From the NCBI GenBank assembly GCA_016928455.1, contig JAFGKP010000132.1:1-8325 (forward strand): DNA of 8,325 nt, written 5' to 3'. This document shows positions 4,751 through 8,325 of this stretch, piece by piece (position 1 is the stretch's first letter; every line of letters starts with the position of its first letter). A model generated the notes under the pieces. The model was given only the letters and a program-made list of their open reading frames with translations. It did no database searches and was not told where the DNA came from. The stretch comes from Methanomicrobia archaeon. Its GTDB lineage: Archaea; Halobacteriota; Syntropharchaeia; Alkanophagales; Methanospirareceae. The position numbers and the translations under genes are program-made.

Positions 4751-4793
4751 GATATGCAATTTAATACTTTTCGGTATTAAAAAGTGTTTCGGT
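4751..4793 (-). promoter_or_regulatory. Promoter unit C, distal to the MoSto-like gene
   Basis: On the minus strand: ACCGAAACA, CTTTTTAATA, and TTGCATATC at 43 bp, as in unit B. A second, overlapping ACCGAAAAG-TATTAAA lies inside it. The bases after the initiator (AGGCAGCTGC) also match unit A (GGCAGCTGC), giving an 18-of-19 match over TTGCATATC-GGCAGCTGC. The nearest downstream start codon of a recognised gene is 4576, about 180 nt away. Confidence 0.7.
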
Positions 4794-4846
4794 TGCATGC
4801 CTACGTACGTGTGTGCGTGCGGTCATTCTAGCGTGAAAGAAGAGGT

Positions 4847-4905
4847 AAAAAAAGGGGAAGAACAACAGACAGCTAGAGAGCCCGCCCCCCTTCCTGTTGT
4901 TCTTC
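4847..4905 (-). terminator. Terminator of wtpA
   Basis: On the minus strand, GAAGAACAACAG and CTGTTGTTCTTC (plus positions 4894-4905 and 4857-4868) form a perfect 12-bp stem around a GC-rich loop. CCCC and a T7 run (4847-4853) follow. It begins seven bases after the wtpA stop, the strongest terminator-like structure in the window. Confidence 0.8.
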
Positions 4906-4911
4906 GTTTGC

Positions 4912-6105
4912 TTAGTTGGGTCGCTTTCTCATCGTGAGATACGCGATGGCTAACAAGCCCGCAATAGCGACGATCGCTTCGAACCCAGGCGCTTCTGGCG
5001 TTGGTGTCGGTGTGGCCGTCGGCTCAGGCGTCGCTGTAGGGGCTGGTGTGGGCGTTGTCGCTCCGGGCTCCATCTCCACAATGTCCAGAAGCTCAGCAGG
5101 GACCTCGCCGCTGCCCTCGGGTGGCACGATGGGTGGCTGCCCGTTGTCCGCGAAGATCTGCTGGCCCGGTTCGCCAATGACGAATTTCACGTACTCCATA
5201 CCACCTTCGGGATTATCAGCAACCGATGGTACGGTTATCCCGTAGATGATTGGTGTTCCTGTCTGGACGCTTCCCGCGGTGAGCTCAACCTGGACCTTCT
5301 TGTAGGTGTCTGCATGTGCTATCGAACTCAGATCGACGCCCGCGGGCAGATCGACGAATTCGAGATTATGCTGCACAGCGACGCTCCGGTACTCGAAGGC
5401 ATAATCAAGCCCGCCTTCCTCCACAAAGGCCACGAGCTCGACTGATTTCGGGCGGACATTGACCTTCGTGGTGTCCGGGTTAAGATCCTCCGGCGTCTTT
5501 ATATAATAGGTTCCGTCTGCTTTCTCCTCGATCGTAATCGCGGTATTGTCAAGGATCAGATCGTCGAAGATCTGGTCGTCGCCGTAATTGAGCTCTGCGA
5601 GCTGGAAGATCATGACTGATCGATAGCCACAGGGATCATCGTTCGGATTCGAGAACCCGAAGATCACGCCGTCACGGCGCAGGATCTCGTACCAGTTCTC
5701 GGGCGTTATCTCATCGGCGTACATGCTCTTCTCGGGATTATATGCCAGCACCACATCGTTGGTCGCAAACCGCACATACCAATCCGCGTAGTCCGGGTAC
5801 ATCATGTCCGGTATCAGGAAATAATCCGCGGATGCGAGCACATCGCCATTCTTCCCGATCTCCGTGATCTGCTGTATGCACGCGACACTGCCCATCGACT
5901 CACGCTGGACGTCGAACTCGGGATGCAGCGCCTCGAATTGCTGCTCCGCCTGCTCGAGCGGCACAGCCAAACTGCCCGCATGATAGACCTTGACCACCTG
6001 CTTATCCTGGGCGCACCCGGGCATACTGCAGAAGGCCGCCGCAACGAGCGTACATACCAGGAGGAGACCCAGTATCTCGACTGCTCCTCTATTTTTTCGC
6101 TTCAT
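4912..6105 (-). CDS. wtpA: Tungstate/molybdate-binding protein WtpA with PGF-CTERM-like anchor
   Basis: The extracellular receptor of the Wtp ABC importer, 397 residues. Residues 1-31 are a signal sequence (basic MKRKNR, then a hydrophobic run to SMPGC; Cys31 could be lipid-modified but the lipobox is poor). The Wtp signature follows: KVYHAGSLAVPLEQ (39-52), SMGSVACIQQIT (70-81), GKNGDVLASADYFLIPDMM (84-102), FSNPNDDPCGYRS (151-163) and DYAFEYRSVA (234-243); the acidic residues there fit the carboxylate ligands known in archaeal WtpA/ModA. After residue 346 comes a Thr/Pro spacer (TPTPAPTATPEPTATPTPTP), then EAPGF, a hydrophobic helix and MRKRPN, a PGF-CTERM-like sorting tail. ATG 6105 is chosen because GGAGGTGA (6117-6124) lies 11 nt upstream; GTG 6120 overlaps it. 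It has its own promoter (unit D) and terminator, so it is transcribed apart from wtpBC. Confidence 0.93.
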   Translation of the reverse strand: MKRKNRGAVEILGLLLVCTLVAAAFCSMPGCAQDKQVVKVYHAGSLAVPLEQAEQQFEALHPEFDVQRESMGSVACIQQITEIGKNGDVLASADYFLIPDMMYPDYADWYVRFATNDVVLAYNPEKSMYADEITPENWYEILRRDGVIFGFSNPNDDPCGYRSVMIFQLAELNYGDDQIFDDLILDNTAITIEEKADGTYYIKTPEDLNPDTTKVNVRPKSVELVAFVEEGGLDYAFEYRSVAVQHNLEFVDLPAGVDLSSIAHADTYKKVQVELTAGSVQTGTPIIYGITVPSVADNPEGGMEYVKFVIGEPGQQIFADNGQPPIVPPEGSGEVPAELLDIVEMEPGATTPTPAPTATPEPTATPTPTPEAPGFEAIVAIAGLLAIAYLTMRKRPN

Positions 6106-6130
6106 TTTTTTTCCGTTCACCTCCTATACT

Positions 6131-6172
6131 GATATGTAAAATTAAACGATTCGACATAAAAGATGTTTCGGT
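6131..6172 (-). promoter_or_regulatory. Promoter unit D for wtpA
   Basis: On the minus strand: ACCGAAACAT (BRE), CTTTTATG (TATA box), and TTACATATC as initiator 42 bp from the start of the unit, followed by AGTATAGGAGGTGAACGG with the wtpA Shine-Dalgarno. The transcription start is predicted near 6136, giving a leader of about 30 nt. Confidence 0.75.
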
Positions 6173-6247
6173 TTCTGTGGTCCACTGACACTCGACGTGT
6201 CGCGAATCAACAGGTAGCTGGCCAGCACTACGGCACGGTGGTCTTCA

Positions 6248-6930
6248 CTACACCTCCCAGCCGAACTTACGGTAGACTGCCTTTGCCTCTTCTGTGCGCA
6301 GGAATGCGAGGAAAACCTCAGCCTCAGCCGTATTCGGCGCGAAGGTGAAGATTCCTGCAGTCGTGCTCCTCCGAATCTGCAGCTCAGGGGGCAGCTCGAC
6401 CGTCTGGATCGTGGCGGGATGCATGACCGCAAAGACGTTCCAGCCGAACGCGACATCCACCTCTTTGAGATTGATCGTTCGAATCAGCTGTGTGCAGCCG
6501 TCCGCGAAGACAGTGATATTCCGTCGCACAGCGTCCGTGAGGCCCAACGGTGCAGTGATATCGTCCCACACCCCAACAAGACACAGCCTGAGATGGAAAC
6601 TGAAATACTCACGCCCTCGTGCGTAAGATCTCTGAGTCCTGCTATGCTCTTAGGATTACCCTTCTGAACGAGTAAGGCGGATCGCCGGTAGCCGATGGTT
6701 CTCCTGCTCGATTTCCTGATCAGCTTATCGTTCTCCGCGCGATCCATCGCGTGCTCCGCGCCGAGAACGAGAATATCACTGTCCTTCTTTTCCGTCGCCT
6801 TATGTAGCAACGCCTCCGCCTTGCCGGCGACCACCTTTACAGGTATCTCGCGCTGCTGCTCAAAGAGCGCTGCAACTTCTATCAGAGGCGGGGCTACCCC
6901 CGCCGCACAATATAGCTTCACGGGATTCAT
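6248..6930 (-). pseudogene. Frameshifted ModA-like substrate-binding protein without signal peptide
   Basis: Two frames form one gene. The first, from ATG 6930, reads MNPVKLYCAAGVAPPLIEVA and so on to SISGCVLLG; the second continues VWDDITAPLGLTDAVRRNI, FADGCTQLIRTINLKEVDVA, FGWNVFAVMHPATI, ELPPELQIRRSTTAGIF and YRKFGWEV-stop. Adding one G to the GGGG run (CCCC at 6571-6574) restores a continuous protein of about 227 residues, the normal size of a mature ModA-type domain. Either the gene is truly dead or the run was misread. The protein starts directly at the first strand with no signal peptide or lipobox; ATG 6930 follows GGGAG, and upstream in-frame ATGs (6972, 6948) add no hydrophobic stretch. 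It follows wtpC by 128 bases, the place where a transporter's own receptor gene often sits. Ligand likely an oxyanion, not proven. Confidence 0.78.
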
Positions 6931-7058
6931 GTTTCTCTTCTCCCACATACCTAAGGCATGGGACTCGTTCATCTACGAGCGCATACCATTTCATGCTCGG
7001 CCGTGCCGTACTCATGCCGACCGTATCGCCGAGGATCGCAAGACCACGAGCACTCGCG

Positions 7059-8111
7059 TCACGCGCTCACCACGTGTGCCGAGGTCGCCTTAAAGGTCGC
7101 ATAGATAGGATCGCCCTGCTGGAGTTTGAGTTCAGCGCGGGATTGCTTCGTGATGAGCGAAACGAGGTTGGTATCCAGAATCACGCGGGTTAAGGGGCCA
7201 ATGTCCTGCAGATCGGTGATTTGACCGCCCATAACGTTTCGGGCACTACACTCGCTCTTACTCTTACACAGGAGGATGTCTTCAGGCCGTATGAAGACCT
7301 TCACCGGGCCCGCGTGGATTTCAGTGACCGCGCGGATCGTACCGTGAATCTCGACCTCGATCTCCGCCACGCCGTTCTCTGTGCGCAGAACCACACCGCG
7401 CAGTATGTTCTCGATCCCGACGAAATCAGCCAGCTCCTCGGTCTGCGGCTTGCTGAAGATCTCGTACGGCGTCCCCACCTGCATCACCTGGCCGTGCATT
7501 ATTACCGCGATCCGATCCGCGAGCACGAGCGCTTCTGTCTGATCGTGCGTCACGTGCACCATGGTGATCCCGAATTCGCGTTTGATGCGCTTCAGCTCCT
7601 CACGGAGGTAATCGCGCGTGCGCGAGTCCAGTGCGGAGAGCGGCTCGTCGAGCAGGAGTATTTTCGGCTCAATGGCGATCGCGCGAGCGATGGCCACCTT
7701 CTGCTGCTCGCCACCGCTCAGCGTTCCGGGATACCGGTGCCCGAGATGCTCGATACCCAGTAACGAGGTGAGCTCATCCACCTTGCGCTTGATCGCACTC
7801 TTCTCCAGTTTACGCGACTTCAAGCCGAAGCCGATGTTCTCCTCGACGGTCAAGAAGGGGAAGAGCGTGTAATCCTGATAGACCATGCCGATGTTCCGCT
7901 CACGCGGCGGGACATTCGTGATCTCACGGTCGGCGACGACTATTTTGCCTCTGTCAGGCCGGAAGATCCCGGCGAGGGTCTCCAGCAGGATTGATTTCCC
8001 CGCGCCGGTGGGTCCAAGGATGACGAAATACTCCTGATCCTGGATCTCGAGGCTGATATCGCGTAAGAAGAACTCACCGAGATCTTTTGAAACGTTCTCT
8101 ATTCGTATCAT
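7059..8111 (-). CDS. wtpC: Tungstate/molybdate ABC transporter ATP-binding subunit
   Basis: The product has 350 residues from ATG 8111. Motifs are complete: Walker A GPTGAGKS (33-40), Q-loop VYQDY (Gln79), signature LSGGEQQK (131-138), Walker B ILLLDEP (151-157), D-loop SALD and H-loop His189. After about residue 230 the tail holds FIRPEDILL and then a TOBE domain with SARNVMGGQI (289-298), the same SARN hallmark as molbindin, and GPLTRVILDTNLVSLIT. In ModC/WtpC proteins this domain binds the oxyanion and can inhibit transport when metal is plentiful. It powers import through WtpB at the inner face of the membrane. It begins 44 bases after the wtpB stop, so the two are co-transcribed. GTG 8117 is an alternative start, with GAGGAACG about 10 nt upstream. 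Confidence 0.93.
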   Translation of the reverse strand: MIRIENVSKDLGEFFLRDISLEIQDQEYFVILGPTGAGKSILLETLAGIFRPDRGKIVVADREITNVPPRERNIGMVYQDYTLFPFLTVEENIGFGLKSRKLEKSAIKRKVDELTSLLGIEHLGHRYPGTLSGGEQQKVAIARAIAIEPKILLLDEPLSALDSRTRDYLREELKRIKREFGITMVHVTHDQTEALVLADRIAVIMHGQVMQVGTPYEIFSKPQTEELADFVGIENILRGVVLRTENGVAEIEVEIHGTIRAVTEIHAGPVKVFIRPEDILLCKSKSECSARNVMGGQITDLQDIGPLTRVILDTNLVSLITKQSRAELKLQQGDPIYATFKATSAHVVSA

Positions 8112-8155
8112 TTCCACAAAGCTTTCGTTCCTCGTAGCTCCTTTGAACAAACAAC

Positions 8156-8325
8156 CTAAAACACACGTGCAAACCCTCCGTAGCGCTCGAAGATGAAGAG
8201 TGAAACGAGCGAGATCACAATGAGTATCGTGGCAGACGCGATGGCCAGGTTGAGCTCACCGCACGACATGTTCAGGTACAGCGAGATGGGCAACGTCTCG
8301 GTCTTCATCCGTGTCGCCCCGGCGA
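8156..8325 (-). CDS. wtpB: Tungstate/molybdate ABC transporter permease, C-terminal part
   Basis: Only the last 56 residues lie in the window. They read AGATRMKTETLPISLYLNMS, a stretch that closely follows the ATP-binding-subunit contact loop of ModB/WtpB permeases (the MxTETLPxxxYL pattern). A short segment (CGELNLAIAS) and a final membrane helix (ATILIVISLVSLFIFERYGG) follow, and the protein ends ARVF. It forms the membrane channel for tungstate/molybdate with WtpC, whose gene starts 44 bases downstream. The 5' part is outside the window. Assignment as Wtp rather than Mod rests on the linked wtpA. Confidence 0.88.
   Translation of the reverse strand, partial: AGATRMKTETLPISLYLNMSCGELNLAIASATILIVISLVSLFIFERYGGFARVF

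Larger units (their letters stand above)
4577..4846 (-). other. Upstream region of the MoSto-like gene with two promoters and no gene
   Basis: No convincing coding frame is found. On the minus strand it carries promoter unit C (4751-4793) and, about 150 bp closer, a second TATA box (4600-4607). Between them is GC-rich sequence with a possible long-range pair GACACC/GGTGTC (about 4624-4668) and a short CGGGA/TCCCG hairpin near 4710-4720. It may be a roughly 180-nt leader or an independent small RNA. Confidence 0.4.

Noticed and set aside
4794..4846. Possible further mop fossil next to promoter unit C
   Set aside because: Only TGCGTGCGG and an A-rich stretch resemble the mop leader; no mop codons can be aligned.
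4455..4937. Long plus-strand frame across 4455-4937
   Set aside because: It runs antisense through the MoSto-like gene start, two promoters and the wtpA terminator and has no family features.
7221..7763. 180-codon plus-strand frame opposite wtpC
   Set aside because: It is antisense to the conserved ATPase motifs; open only because of the codon composition of wtpC.
1..8325. CRISPR array, insertion sequence or phage genes
   Set aside because: No regularly spaced repeats, no transposase or integrase motifs and no terminal inverted repeats were seen.

Overview
The window is archaeal. Promoters have a purine-rich BRE (often CCGAAA), an A/T-rich TATA box and a TGCA-type initiator. Several starts look leaderless or carry a strong GGAGGTGA Shine-Dalgarno. 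One secreted protein ends in a PGF-CTERM-like anchor, and the genes include a Wtp-type tungstate transporter and archaeal toxin-antitoxin families. A methanogen or anaerobic methane/alkane-oxidising euryarchaeon (for example a Methanophagales/ANME-1-type organism) fits, but the lineage is inference; no phylogenetic marker is present.

The theme is molybdenum/tungsten handling. At the right, on the minus strand, are the end of permease wtpB, the ATPase wtpC with a Mop-like TOBE tail, a frameshifted second substrate-binding gene without a signal peptide, and wtpA with a PGF-CTERM-like anchor and a clear terminator. Downstream lies a minus-strand amino-acid-kinase-fold protein that closely resembles the molybdenum storage protein (MoSto). 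At the left, on the plus strand, is a free-standing molbindin (mop). Together these suggest uptake of the oxyanion outside the cell, ATP-driven transport, small-protein buffering by Mop, and bulk storage by the MoSto-like protein.

Left region (1-1113): a truncated secreted-protein gene and a 53-aa gene, both on the minus strand. Each diverges from a mop copy. The first mop copy (463-568) is a fossil with a stop, an internal deletion and a frameshift; the second (904-1113) is intact. A third mop fossil (2842-2915) lies beside another divergent promoter upstream of a UPF0175 gene.

Middle region (1389-2771): three toxin-antitoxin loci. Two have an intact antitoxin and a broken PIN-domain toxin (VapB with a vapC fossil; UPF0175 with a DUF3368 fossil). 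Between them is an apparently intact RelE/ParE-type toxin with its antitoxin. Then come a conserved-looking 76-aa gene with a hairpin over its ribosome binding site (3061-3291) and a winged-helix regulator (3356-3718), both on the plus strand and convergent with the MoSto-like gene.

The strongest non-coding signal is a 41-45 bp promoter unit. Four clear copies and one diverged copy all lie on the minus strand: before the secreted gene, the 53-aa gene, the UPF0175 gene, far upstream of the MoSto-like gene, and before wtpA. Three of the five sit back-to-back with an intact or dead mop gene, so a divergent promoter-mop cassette appears to have been duplicated and then mostly eroded.
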